The notes under the pieces were generated by a model, which saw only the letters and a program-made list of their open reading frames with translations, was not told where the DNA came from and did no database searches. Position numbers and translations under genes: made by a program. From Pythium myriotylum (taxonomy: Eukaryota; Oomycota; Peronosporomycetes; Pythiales; Pythiaceae), in contig JALJCQ010000033.1 in the NCBI GenBank assembly GCA_023091665.1, positions 558,001-622,000 of the forward strand: 64,000 nt of DNA. Direction: 5' to 3'. This document shows, piece by piece, positions 51,301 through 60,577 of this stretch (positions are counted from its first letter, which is position 1; each line of letters begins with the position of its first letter).

Positions 51301-53032
51301 TGATTGAGGACGGGCGTACAACGATGAGAGCCTCTAATGCCTGGATGGCGGCCTTTCGCACAAATGTTTTTTCATCGATGAGACCCTCTCTGAACAATTC
51401 CACGAGGCGTTGCATTAGCTCAGTTTCTTCGAGTTCTTCGCCTGATGATGAATAGAGAATTTCTCTCAACGATGAAGTGATGACGTCAGGGTCTCCTGGG
51501 GTCATCTCGTCGTTATGATCACCGCTTCCTTCGTTGCCGCTGGTGGCACTTCTTAGCCCTGCTGTGAGGGTCGATGAAATAGCAGTGATTGCCTTCGCCC
51601 GTACGGTCGAAACTTTATCTCGCGACCTGTCAGCTAGAATCTCAAGAAGTGGTCCGACTCCAACGAACTGTTCCAAGTCTTCTGGTAGTGACGACGTGAC
51701 ATTCCAAGTCGCAGGTTCCAGGATGATCTTCCCAATAAGCTCGACAGCAAATTGCCGGTTCTTTGCCTTGATGTTCTTTGAGTAGCTGGTTAGGAAGCGA
51801 ACAAACCTTGCGCGGTCGTGTTCTTGGAGCTCCGATGCGATACAAATCTGGTACACAAATGCAAGCAGTCGTTGCCGCTCCTCTGAGCGGTCGGGTGCGT
51901 TCAAGCAGACGTTTTGAGCGATACCAAGGTACAACGACGAAATTTGTTCTGGTCCATCCTCAACAAGATCTTGCTCTGATACAGATTGCACGCTTCGGGC
52001 AAGCGTCATCTGGACCAAGCCCACCATCTCCACCGCAAACTTGTGGAACTTGGCTGCAGTCCGAGCGTCAGCAGATGATTCCTGAAAACAGAGGCCGGGA
52101 ATGTAGCAATGTACGATGACTCGAGCAGTTTGAAATACATCCCCATGGATTTCGTTGATCAACCTCTCCAGCAATCGCTGCGAGCGAGCCGCGGCTGAAG
52201 ACACAGAACCATTCTCAGCACTCGATCCAGTGATCTGGACGTGAATAGCCGTCTCAATAGTAGGGATAATTGACTCCTTGGATGAAGAGAGCGAAAAATG
52301 CTGAATGAATTCGACGAGCGTCTCAATGAGATCTACTCCCGCTCGCACAAGCCGTTTTTGAGTGTCGGCATCGATATCTCGTGCATCCTCGCCATCCTGG
52401 CTGCTTCGCTGACTTGCGTGTGCGCGAGATCCTTTCTTTCGCGGCGTACGATCCTTCTGTGAGCTGTTGTTCCCGCGCCGGATGGACGACATGGTCTCGG
52501 GGGATGCCACCGCGTCGACCCATTTCTTGATGACATCGAGCACCTGTCGATACACGAACGGCATGAAGAGGCCGTAGGCGGCGCCTCCGGGCAGCTGGAG
52601 CCACGTGAGGTAGACTTTCGAGGCCGTGAGCGCCTTGAGCAGAGCCTCGACTTTGCTGTTGACGTCCAAGTTGGCGTACCCGTCGCCGATATTGACGAGC
52701 GACTGGAGCAGGGCGAAGAGCGCGCGGTAGGCGGCAAAGTGGTGGGCGCGCGTGGCCTCGTCGCCCATGACGCGCGCATTGGCCGCGTCGTCCGTGAGAA
52801 ACGTCCAGAGCGGCGAGCCTTGGGCGTCGTCGCCGCCGCGCGCGCGGTGCTGGCGCAGATACTTGGTCACGACGCGCTCGAGGTCCTGGAGGCGGTCGAG
52901 CGAGGCGGCGTCGACGGCGTCGTCGTCCCTTCGCGGCGCCGTGCCGGCCGTGTCGAAGACGCTGCGGATGAGCTCCTCGGAGAGGCTCTGCAGCGCCAGC
53001 GCCTGCAGCACGCGCACGAGCTCCGTCTCCAT
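48383..53032 (-). CDS. NCAPD3: Condensin-II subunit D3 (NCAPD3), HEAT-repeat protein, 1,549 aa
   Basis: Non-SMC subunit of condensin II, needed for chromosome compaction and segregation in the nucleus. One exon of 4,650 nt. HEAT repeats run through most of the chain, with the condensin-type core GDLCIRYTALVDVYIPTIALSFLDSSPLIRRNALLLFSQLI near 1060, the block NKFIEMIFVFNKF, and the D3-specific C-terminal region (ENIVPVLIGLKHKLESKRSP, DILSADPQMAMEVEYDLRQYE), which separates it from the condensin-I subunit D2. The last 100 residues are Ser/Pro-rich, then strongly basic (KKKTKKKKDK, VLRAKRKRH), consistent with nuclear import and cell-cycle phosphorylation. I chose the Met of METELVRVLQ at 53032; the frame extends 43 codons upstream, but that part is hydrophobic and unlike the family. 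Confidence 0.93.
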   Translation of the reverse strand: METELVRVLQALALQSLSEELIRSVFDTAGTAPRRDDDAVDAASLDRLQDLERVVTKYLRQHRARGGDDAQGSPLWTFLTDDAANARVMGDEATRAHHFAAYRALFALLQSLVNIGDGYANLDVNSKVEALLKALTASKVYLTWLQLPGGAAYGLFMPFVYRQVLDVIKKWVDAVASPETMSSIRRGNNSSQKDRTPRKKGSRAHASQRSSQDGEDARDIDADTQKRLVRAGVDLIETLVEFIQHFSLSSSKESIIPTIETAIHVQITGSSAENGSVSSAAARSQRLLERLINEIHGDVFQTARVIVHCYIPGLCFQESSADARTAAKFHKFAVEMVGLVQMTLARSVQSVSEQDLVEDGPEQISSLYLGIAQNVCLNAPDRSEERQRLLAFVYQICIASELQEHDRARFVRFLTSYSKNIKAKNRQFAVELIGKIILEPATWNVTSSLPEDLEQFVGVGPLLEILADRSRDKVSTVRAKAITAISSTLTAGLRSATSGNEGSGDHNDEMTPGDPDVITSSLREILYSSSGEELEETELMQRLVELFREGLIDEKTFVRKAAIQALEALIVVRPSSINPAMRQDLFDIQARCTDTSLLVRVQAVKSLSSVILNFPSDADAQKLWNLGVLPLCVDPEASVQAAALEFVNRVIFNRIARWYDYRENDEERESISSVWDLVSHLDGVMVRCAQKALRLLLKDAKSDVTKIMRASVHAIKICMRQLDETGEAEPRYWGFSWIVLEELAHTGKLVEAAQTDETNWSVVVECWNKLHEEELPVEFAEGSKRILRVIASLAPIIDAQDAKTIADSILASLHGFSIPLHVISEAVLALHSICKSKAPSLEKGRDISFAWGKQLLTACEVNLRACFEGEPNLVVEQTTLIQKQLISIGEVALLEFSKDEEKAQESGVTLLPISTVKSLVQLFLPPEIVPNITSQSQEEDEHATPTKSSLTALSPVRIPTPVRVCAFVTLGKLCLRDQDLAKNCITMLIRELRTCDNQDIRSNILLILGDLCIRYTALVDVYIPTIALSFLDSSPLIRRNALLLFSQLILQDYIKWRESLLRFFLRAVVDQDDELSNLARHVLCGPLLQKAPHLFTNKFIEMIFVFNKFEGKANFSEPFEREGIEELALPGSSRFSKRSQLYKFLLQNMSDEQKLQISMKLCTEVLEEVSDGKLKLCDNPSQITDFGTEAVLKDTFAILCSPDIKLSSSRDELEGEDGDADEAGNDGDAPSVASQLAAAKGKLLSKMSKKNFLENIVPVLIGLKHKLESKRSPLMRYLLHYIRELFKLYGQEVRDILSADPQMAMEVEYDLRQYELQQQKQSDAQPGRLSFGGGISMTPTKNGGSSSGPRTPLQVLEGGQTPQLLPAGNSRGRRRQSLPTAGTPAYPVQQRQVTSDERKNIPDGQGPTTTMLFSPDKGVRRDKWQVTAKSPVVATRKAGSRFSQRDLEDNMQRDLAAAFDEASSPPASPTAARAKENALATRLSFDDVEDVPDGEEEVKLPLKKKTKKKKDKPAPKNRTSKQKDEEEEKSTDPLEMKTPKVLRAKRKRH

Positions 53033-53230
53033 GGCCGATCGTCCTCTGCGCGGGAAAGTTGAGCTCAGTGTTTGAAAAGTGAGGAAAACTACCGAGGGCT
53101 TGTAATAGAGGACCGCACAGTACAACCACGAAAACCCAAAATTTAGGAAAAGGACCTCCACTATCGAATGAAGCCATATCTGGTAGTGAAGAGCTCCTGG
53201 TTGAAACGACTCCAGGCGACGTCGTGCGTC

Positions 53231-55897
53231 ATGCCCGACAAGAGACCGCCACTCTCGCCCACGACGTCGCTGATCATGGACGTGGCCAAGCCCAAGGGCG
53301 GGCTTGATCCTCCAGCCAACGGCCCCACGGAGGCGGCGACGACTCCGACCGGACCTCGCGAAGATGCGCTGCCCAACCCAGACACGAGTCGAACGCAGAA
53401 CTTCTCACTCGGGAGGGCCTCTGCGTTCATGGTGCGCCAGGCTGAGCGTTCTCACATGACGGGGCTCTCTCCTATTGAGGAGATGCGTATTGCGCAACAA
53501 GAACTGCGTGCCAAGGCGGCATCGCAACTGGTGGGCTTCCGTTTTTCACGTTGCATCTACAAAGGCTTACCTCTGGTACTTTGAATCGTTGGGTGCTGAA
53601 GTCGACCGAGCAAACAAGAGCGCAGAATAGTTTCCAGAACCTGATTACAACTCGAGATGTCATCAGAAAACTCAAGAACAAGTCAAAGGTCCACACGAAA
53701 CCATCAGATACGATGAATAAACTCAACGAAGACCTCACCAAAGACATGGATGAGCTCACTCCTGGTAGAACACATCGCATTCACTGACCGCCTCACATCC
53801 TCGCTCTGATAATGCTCCGCTCCCATCGCAGCTGAGGCTCTTGATTTCGTGGAGGCTGCTTCTCGAAATGAGAGCGTCATCACTCGCACGAAGAAGCAAC
53901 GGGAAGATTCAACGCTGCCCTGGTACCTTATCTCACCACACAGCAAGTTTCGACTACGGTGGGACATCCTCTCGGTTGCATTAATATGCTGTGCGTGGTG
54001 TTTCCATCGCTTGCGGCTCAGTATACTCCACTGACCGGTTTTGGTTTGGGAATAGACAACGCACTCAGTATACCGGTTTTGTCAACGCTTTCATCAGTGA
54101 ATACTCTCTGTCTCTAACTGTCGGTCTGCTCGCAGTTTCAACTTGCATTCGCCTTCGGTGGCCCCGAGTCGTGGACGAATGCAGTGCAGCGGCTCATTGA
54201 TGTATTCTTCATCGTTGACATTGTGAGTCTCAGTGCCTGAGCCACGCATTATTGTGTTGGTAATATGTCAACCAAAACCAGGCAGTCAATTTTGCATCGG
54301 CGTACGATGAAGGAGGGCGCATTGAAGGTCGAGGTCGAGTGATTGCATCCAACTACCTCAAGTCGTGGTTTATCGTGGACTTTGTGTCTGCTTTTCCAAT
54401 TTATCTCATTCAAGGCAGTTACTCACGGGTCCCGCAACTTGCTCGCATGTTTCGTTTGTTTCGCTTGCTTCGGTTGTTTCGGATGCTCTCCATGGTTCGT
54501 ATTCTGAATCGGCTCGAATATGCACTTCTCCTGCGCTCAACAGTGAGCAGCCTCTTCAAATTCTTCCTTCTCGTGTGTTTCACTTCCCACTGGATGAGGT
54601 ACGTATCTATTTTGTTGTGCTGGTATCGAGTCTTCATGTGAGTTCCGTTTGTAGCTGCTCCTTCTACCTGATATCCGAGGATGATGAGGATGGTTGGGTG
54701 CACTCTCTCGGAATTCACGACGAAAGCACGTATGTGAAATATGTGACCGCTTTCTACTGGTCCATCATGACTATGTGAGTTACAACCTCTCGGTATTGAA
54801 TGCTACGAACACGACTGAACCGGCTCTGTCAACCGACCAGGACGACAGTAGGCTACGGGGATGTCCACCCAACAACTACGTACGAGCGTATCTTTGCCAT
54901 CTTGGCCATGGTCATCGGTGCTTGGATCTTCGCTTACGGCATCACCAACGTCGTCGCCATGGTCTCGAACCTAAATGCATCTGATACGATGTTCCAGCTC
55001 AAGATGGACGAACTGAATGACTACATGCAAACGCGAGAACTACCCATGCATCTACGGTATGAGATCCGCGAGTTCTTCTATAATGCTCGGGTATCTGCCG
55101 AGACTAGGCTTTCTAATGAGCCCAAAATCCTCGCTGAGCTGTCAGCTCTACTGCGATCCAAGATCGCGTTTGCTATCAACGATAGCGTTCTAAGCAAAAT
55201 GCCATTTTTTGTCGGTGCGGACCACAACTTCTTGATGGAGTTGGCATTGAGTATGCGAATGGTGTGCTTTCCTCCGAACGAGGAAGTCATCTTGGAGGGT
55301 GAGATTGGAGAGGAGATGTTCTTTATTTTTCGTGGGGTGGTAGAGGTGCTGAAGGGAGGCGTTCAACTTGGTCTTCTCGGCCAAAAACAGTATTTTGGCG
55401 AGATGGCAATCCTCAACCAGAATTGCTTGCGGACTGCAACAGTGCGGACGCTCTGCTTCTGTGAGTTGCGAATGCTAACGAGAGAGAAATTTCTCATCGC
55501 GTTGACGCACTACCCAAACATGAAGCAGCGCATCGCCAAGATTGTCGAGAGGCGTGCTAAAGTGAACACACAGGAGGCGCAGAAGTCATCATTGCGCCGT
55601 GCTAGCTCGTCGTCGCAGCTCGATCGCATCGCCGCGAACCTCGACGAGAAGACTGCCAAGGAGATCGTGACGCCGACCCCTGAGACCACGATGAGTCGCA
55701 TCTCCCAGCTCAACACGACCTTCTCTGGGTCGTTTCGGAACATGACGGCGGAGTCCGACATCGAGACTATCCAATCTAAAGTGACGATGATGATCGAAAG
55801 GCAGGACAAGCTTGACTTGCTGCTCAAAGATATGGGGGATCGAATTGCTACGCTTTCCAAGAAGCAGAAAGCCCGCAGCTCTCTTGCAGGACTGTGA
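53231..55897 (+). CDS. Cyclic-nucleotide-binding voltage-gated potassium channel, 738 aa
   Basis: Plasma-membrane cation channel of the EAG/HCN/CNG clan. Exons 53231-53530, 53602-53764, 53832-53997, 54069-54075, 54136-54222, 54282-54598, 54655-54774 and 54841-55897. S1 starts at WDILSVALICCA (near 195), S3 at SWFIVDFVSAFPIYL, S4 is RMFRLFRLLRLFRMLSMVR (near 300) with Arg at every third position, the pore has filter TTVGYGD at 388-394 (K+ selective), S6 is WIFAYGITNVVAMV, then a C-linker and a cyclic-nucleotide-binding domain with FGEMAIL...RTATVRT. A short coiled coil ends the protein. The S1-S2 join needs a 7-nt micro-exon (54069-54075) to give ACIPFQLAF; no single intron I could find preserves the frame. 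Cyclic nucleotides as ligand are inferred from the conserved phosphate-binding Glu and Arg. Confidence 0.9.
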
Positions 55898-55942
55898 TGG
55901 ATCGATAGTGATTGGTTCTATCATGAGATCAGTTTCATTCGT

Positions 55943-56468
55943 CTACATGAGATTGTCGCTTTCATCCGGCACGCGGATACGCGCGCCCTCTAGATCTTTA
56001 GACACATGGATTTGGCACCCCAGTCGTGACCTACAGTGAGGCAGAGATAAGATTAGTGACGCAAACCATCGCTATACCCTGCCATTTCACTTACGTGTCC
56101 GTAAGCCCCCACGCGAGGTCGAGCATATCCTCTTCTTCCTCGGAGATCTCTGGCAGTTTGTCGTACACAGCCTTCTCGAAGATCAAGTGGCATGTCGAGC
56201 ACGCGAGCTCGCCGCCGCACGCGCCTTCGAGTTCGACGTCGTTGTCGTGGGCGACGTCCAGCAGCGTCTGGCCTTCGCTGGCGCTCACGTGCGTCTCGTT
56301 GCCGTCGCCGTCCACGAACGTGAGCGAGATCTTGTCCGTCGAGAACGCGCGGCGCTGCGCCAGCGCGAGCGAGCGCGTCTCTGCGACGCGGCGCGGCGGC
56401 GTCAGCGCGCGTCTCGCAGACTGCGCCAGCACGCGGCGCGCTGCCGAGCGGAGCGTCCCGAGGGCCAT
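55943..56468 (-). CDS. Mitochondrial [2Fe-2S] ferredoxin (adrenodoxin type), 153 aa
   Basis: Electron carrier for mitochondrial Fe-S cluster synthesis and related steps (yeast Yah1, human FDX). Exons 56095-56468 and 55943-56030 (64-nt intron). Residues 1-45 are an Arg/Ala/Ser-rich presequence (MALGTLRSAARRVLAQSARRA) without acidic residues until Glu30. The core shows ACGGELACSTCHLIF with three cluster cysteines in C-x5-C-x2-C spacing and the fourth in RLGCQIHV after the intron, plus the acidic reductase-contact helix EISEEEEDMLDLAWGL. The ending RIRVPDESDNLM is typical of the adrenodoxin group. All ligands are present. The stop lies 45 bp from that of the convergent channel gene. Confidence 0.96.
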
Positions 56469-57114
56469 TGCTTCCTCCGACGTACGTCAACAACCGGTGC
56501 TTGGCCGCCGGAATGTTCGACGGCAGTCGTATACTACGCCGTATACCACTATACGCCGCCGCTACCTCCGATGCAAGATATCGATTTAGATGGACTATAC
56601 GGTACTTGAGCTGGTGTCCAGAATGCTCTTTTGAGATGGGGGTTCCGCACACAGCCAAGAGAACACAGATCCACCGTGTTGGCCTGAGTCCGAGTGGTCC
56701 CAAAGGGACTCCCTTGGTCAACAAAGGCGCAGAGGACTCGAGCTGATGCCATGCGTCAGACGGCGAGGTCTCTGCCAGAGAGGCGACCGTGTCAAGGCGC
56801 CTGTCACGAGCAGACGACGAGTGGTCTCGAGATCCCGAGATGCGCGATTTCTACCCGGCAAACCTCAAGAGCCGGACCTGTCATCTTGAATACCCCTACC
56901 CCCTATCACCATCCAGTTTATCCAAACACGGCCTCTGCATCTCTTCGGAACCTTCAAAACGAATGATCCAGTGCTGAGGAGAGCAGGCGTTCCATCGGGA
57001 TCGTGAGTCACTGGGACTGCACCAGATGCGTTTCCAGCAGACGACGGGCGGAGCGCAGATCGGCCCGTGAGCAGCTCCGTCCATTCTCACTGAGACTCGG
57101 AGCCTCGCACGACC
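56469..57114. other. Divergent promoter region, ferredoxin and glucan protein
   Basis: This 646-bp gap separates two divergent starts. It includes a cluster of TATAC-containing short repeats at about 56528-56553 (CGTATACTACGCCGTATACC). An initiator-like stretch (GTCCATTCTCACTGAG) lies near 57080, about 30 bp upstream of the plus-strand ATG. No supported coding sequence. Confidence 0.45.
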
Positions 57115-59575
57115 ATGGTCGCGATCCGCGGTCCGCTGGCCGCGCTCACAGCGGCCTGGAGCGCGTCCTGCGTCATCGCCACGACTACCCAAGGCACCCA
57201 GGTCTATGATTCCGACGCCACGTCTGTCTCGTCCACCAGCGGCAGCGCCGACGGCGCCGTCTCGGTCAACATGACCCGAACCGAAATCGCCCATGTCGAC
57301 ACGGTCTCGGGCATACCTCTCTGGGTCGACCCCACAACGCCGGACGATAAACAGTCCTACGTGACGTCTCGAGGTGAAGTTTGGGATCTTGTCATGAGTG
57401 ACGAGTTCGGTGACCCTGCGCGGAACTTCACCCCAGGCGGTGACCATTTGTGGACCTCGCTCGAGAAACCTGACGGCGTCAACGGTGCTCTCGAGTTCTA
57501 TGCCCACAACATGTCGTATGTCACGTGTGAAGCTGCAGCTTCCGCCAATGCAACAACCAGCACAAACACCACCGCCGTCTGCTACCTTACAATTGAGGTT
57601 CAGAACGTGATCTCTCGCATCAAGGTGTACAATATGTACTCTCGACCTCCGTCTTTCCAGTGGTCAAAATTTGTAAGTAGTCTCTTGATGGATTTTGTTG
57701 CGGAACTAGCGAACTCAATCTCTTTATGGTGACCAGTACTATCGCGCTGCGATGCTCCAGTCCTGGAACAAGTTCTGCTTCCAAGGTGGCATGGTAGAAG
57801 TTCGTGCACAACTTCCAGCTGCCGTGGGAGCGAAGGCGAAGAATCCTGACGTTGCAGGAGGCCCCAATGCTCGCGTCACGAATGGTCAGTACTATCCTAC
57901 GTGGCCCGGTATTTGGATGATGGGAAACTTGGGGCGCGCCATTTTCAGCGGCTCCACCAACCGTATGTGGCCATTCTCCTACAACGAGTGTAACCCGAAA
58001 GCCTTTGATCCAAGCAATCAACGTATCAGCGCGTGCAACTCAAACCCAGGTCACGGTTTGAACCCAAACCAAGGTCGAGGTGCTCCCGAGATCGATCTGC
58101 TCGAAGGTGGCGGAGTTGCTATCTCATCATCAATCCAAATCGGGCCTGGGCTGAAGATGAAGTATCGCCGAATCGCAGCAAACCTTAGCATCCCGAACGA
58201 GTACAAAGACTGTGTCTACAACGCCAACTGCCTCACGCCTGGAGCAAACTTGCCGAATGTGCCTTCCGCCCTCTACCGCAAGCGTCCGTATCAAACTTGG
58301 TACAAGGGACTCCGGTACTCGGCTAACAGCTATTGCTCACAGAGCCAAGACGATATCCAGACCTACGCCCAAATCAAAGCGTCCATCGCCAACATCACAG
58401 ACGTTAGCTGCACTGTGAAAACATGCCCAGCTTCCCACGATGTGCAAGCCGATCTCTCTCTCATCCCGAACGACCAGACCAAGGCTCGCTGGGGCATCAA
58501 TAGCAAGGGAACTTGCGCAGCGATCATGAACAACTACATGGGTTCGTTCTTGTGCGACCCCGACAACACTGACCCGATGTGTGAGAAACCGAGAAACGCG
58601 ACAACTCCGAAGACTAACGTCATGGAACCATTTGCGTATCAAATGGACGCCTTGTCAGCCAACTGGGGGATCCATGTTGGCGCTTACACCGACTTCGTCA
58701 CTTACCAGGTTGAGTGGGTGATGGGTAACAGCGGGTACATTCGGTGGATGCTGTTTGGTAACCCGATATTCGAAATCCCTGCTGAATCGCTCGTCAATGG
58801 ACCTCAAACCACGGATGACCCGAACCCGCAGTTGACTTTCCCCGAGGAGCCGATGTACCTTATCTTTAACGTTGCTCTCTCGAACCAGTGGGGTGCAATG
58901 CCCCCTAATGCAGGCAAATCTGACTGTCGTGGTGATGGCAAGAGCGCCGAGACGAACCGCATCTGTGATAGCTTCCCGATGTACATGAAGATCGACTACA
59001 TCCGTGTGTACCAGGACAAGTCGGATAACTCCACGATGTCAATCGGATGCAACCCCACGACCCACCCCACCCGACAGTGGATTTTTGACCACCTGGATGA
59101 ATACCAGGACAACGACAACCTGTACATCGAGGTGGACGGCGGTGCATACTGCCGAAATGATCTTGACTGTATGGTGCCGTACAACAAGACCATCAACTTT
59201 CTCACGGGTAACTGTGTTAATTGGCGCTGCAAATGCAACACGAAGTACTGGGGTGGTCCGCGATGCACTACGGCTCTGCGAATCGAGGATTTTTCCTCTA
59301 CCACAAAGAAGATGCCTTCGTACGGACCTCCATTATACCTCTCCATCATCGTCGGCTCGATCTCGCTGGTATTCACGTGCACTATCATCGCCATCTGCAC
59401 TCAGCGACGTCGGCGAAAGGAGGTGGAGCTTCAGCAACGCCTTGACAAAATGAAGGCACAAATTGTGGAGAAAGGAGGGTTGCTTGGTTCGGATTTCGAT
59501 GAGATTGAGCTCGCGCGTAACTCCACAACGACTCCGCAGTCCAAGTACCGTCCGCTGAGCGGCAAAGCTGCATGA
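57115..59575 (+). CDS. KRE6/SKN1-type beta-glucan synthesis protein (glycoside hydrolase 16), 798 aa
   Basis: Secretory-pathway membrane protein of the SKN1/KRE6 family, required in fungi for beta-1,6-glucan; a wall-glucan role here is inferred. Exons 57115-57672 and 57737-59575 (64-nt intron). Residues 1-23 look like a signal peptide (MVAIRGPLAALTAAW). The GH16 fold includes WDLVMSDEFGD, YPTWPGIWMMGNLGR, the catalytic signature EIDLLE at 304-309 (Glu304, Asp306, Glu309) and YTDFVTYQVEW. Many NxS/T sites suggest glycosylation. A Cys-rich EGF-like module (CRNDLDCMVP...GNCVNWRCKCNTKYWGGPRC) precedes one membrane helix near 718-740 and a 57-residue basic cytosolic tail. This is type I topology; yeast KRE6 and SKN1 are type II with an N-terminal anchor. 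Confidence 0.94.
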
Positions 59576-59753
59576 AAGTTTAAAGTCGCCATTGTACCCA
59601 CAATAATCAGTGGATAATGTTCCAAATACCACATAGTGATTTTTGTGTCTTTGCTCGTCTATGCTAAGAACTTCGACAGCCATTTGGCAACTCACTTTTC
59701 GGAGCAACCTCGAGCCCGGCGACTAGTTGCGCCCCTTTCGGCTCTTCGCGGAG

Positions 59754-60410
59754 TTAACAATGGCCGAGACCATCCTGCACGTATCGATCAACGTGAATGC
59801 AATTGAACCAATGGATCCAAGAGTCATTTTCGTACCAGAACATGCCGTACACGATCTGAAATCCGTAGAAAACAGTTTTCGCGATTGACTCCATGCGAGC
59901 AGCTCGGAGGTTCTTGAAGCGAAGGATCTCTGTCGGATCGAGCAGATGCTCATTCTTCATCACTCTGCGAAGAGGATTGAGCATGTAGCCACCAAAGTCT
60001 ATGAATCGAGCTTGTCACGCACCGACGGGCATGCCAGACGGCGATTGGGAGGTTAAGCAGGAAGACCCAAGGAGCCCACGCGACGAGACAAAGGAAAAGG
60101 AGCACGCCGTGGAGGATCATCTCCGGAACTAGCACAACCACGATTCATCAGCGTCGGCGCAAGCATTCTTCTCGACGATACCATACGATTAGGACTCACA
60201 GACGAGTTTGTTGAGGCGACGCGCCACATCCGCCGGGTTGAGGTGGTCGAGTTCCAGCTCATCCAGAGTGATGAGCTGCTCACGAGGCGGCGTTAATTGC
60301 ACGGCTCTTTACCCGCGTCAGAGAGGCCACTTCTCACGCACCCAGTAGCCGTTGAGGAACGTCAGGGCGACGATGTCGATGAAGCTGAGCACCGCGAGAA
60401 GGACCTGCAT
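59754..60410 (-). CDS. Cornichon-family ER cargo receptor, 153 aa
   Basis: Membrane adaptor that loads transmembrane cargo into COPII vesicles (Erv14/CNIH). Exons (minus): 60342-60410, 60200-60275, 60023-60128 and 59754-59964; introns 66, 71 and 58 nt. Seen: first helix MQVLLAVLSFIDIVALTFLNG, the loop LITLDELELDHLNPADVARRLN (equivalent to the FDELKTDYKNPIDQCNTLN segment of animal proteins), PEMILHGVLLFLCLVAWAPWVFLLNLP, AVWHARR, LLDPTEILR, and a final helix TVFYGFQIVYGMFWY. The third intron acceptor (59965) was chosen because it joins WHARR to VMKNEHLLDP with a normal 58-nt intron; an earlier AG would give a 24-28-nt intron. About 25 residues after the last helix are not typical, and the true C-terminus may differ. 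Confidence 0.88.
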
Positions 60411-60577
60411 TGTCCAGAGGCTTGGTCGCTCACTCGAGTATCCTTGTGATTGGGCAAAGCAACGGTACGACGGTCCTGATCTAACGTCTGCTCGTGGTCG
60501 TTAGTTTAGGATTTGAATGCAACGTTGCATTGAGTCTGAGTTTGAACTCGGACAACGGACCCGAATCGGCGCGGAAG

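Noticed and set aside
53033..53161. 43-codon N-terminal extension of NCAPD3 with a hydrophobic stretch (signal-like)
   Set aside because: A nuclear condensin subunit should not carry a signal peptide; the conserved HEAT region begins after the Met at 53032.
56896..57507. 203-codon minus-strand frame across the start of the KRE6/SKN1-like gene
   Set aside because: Antisense to a gene with signal peptide and conserved GH16 domain; no homology of its own.
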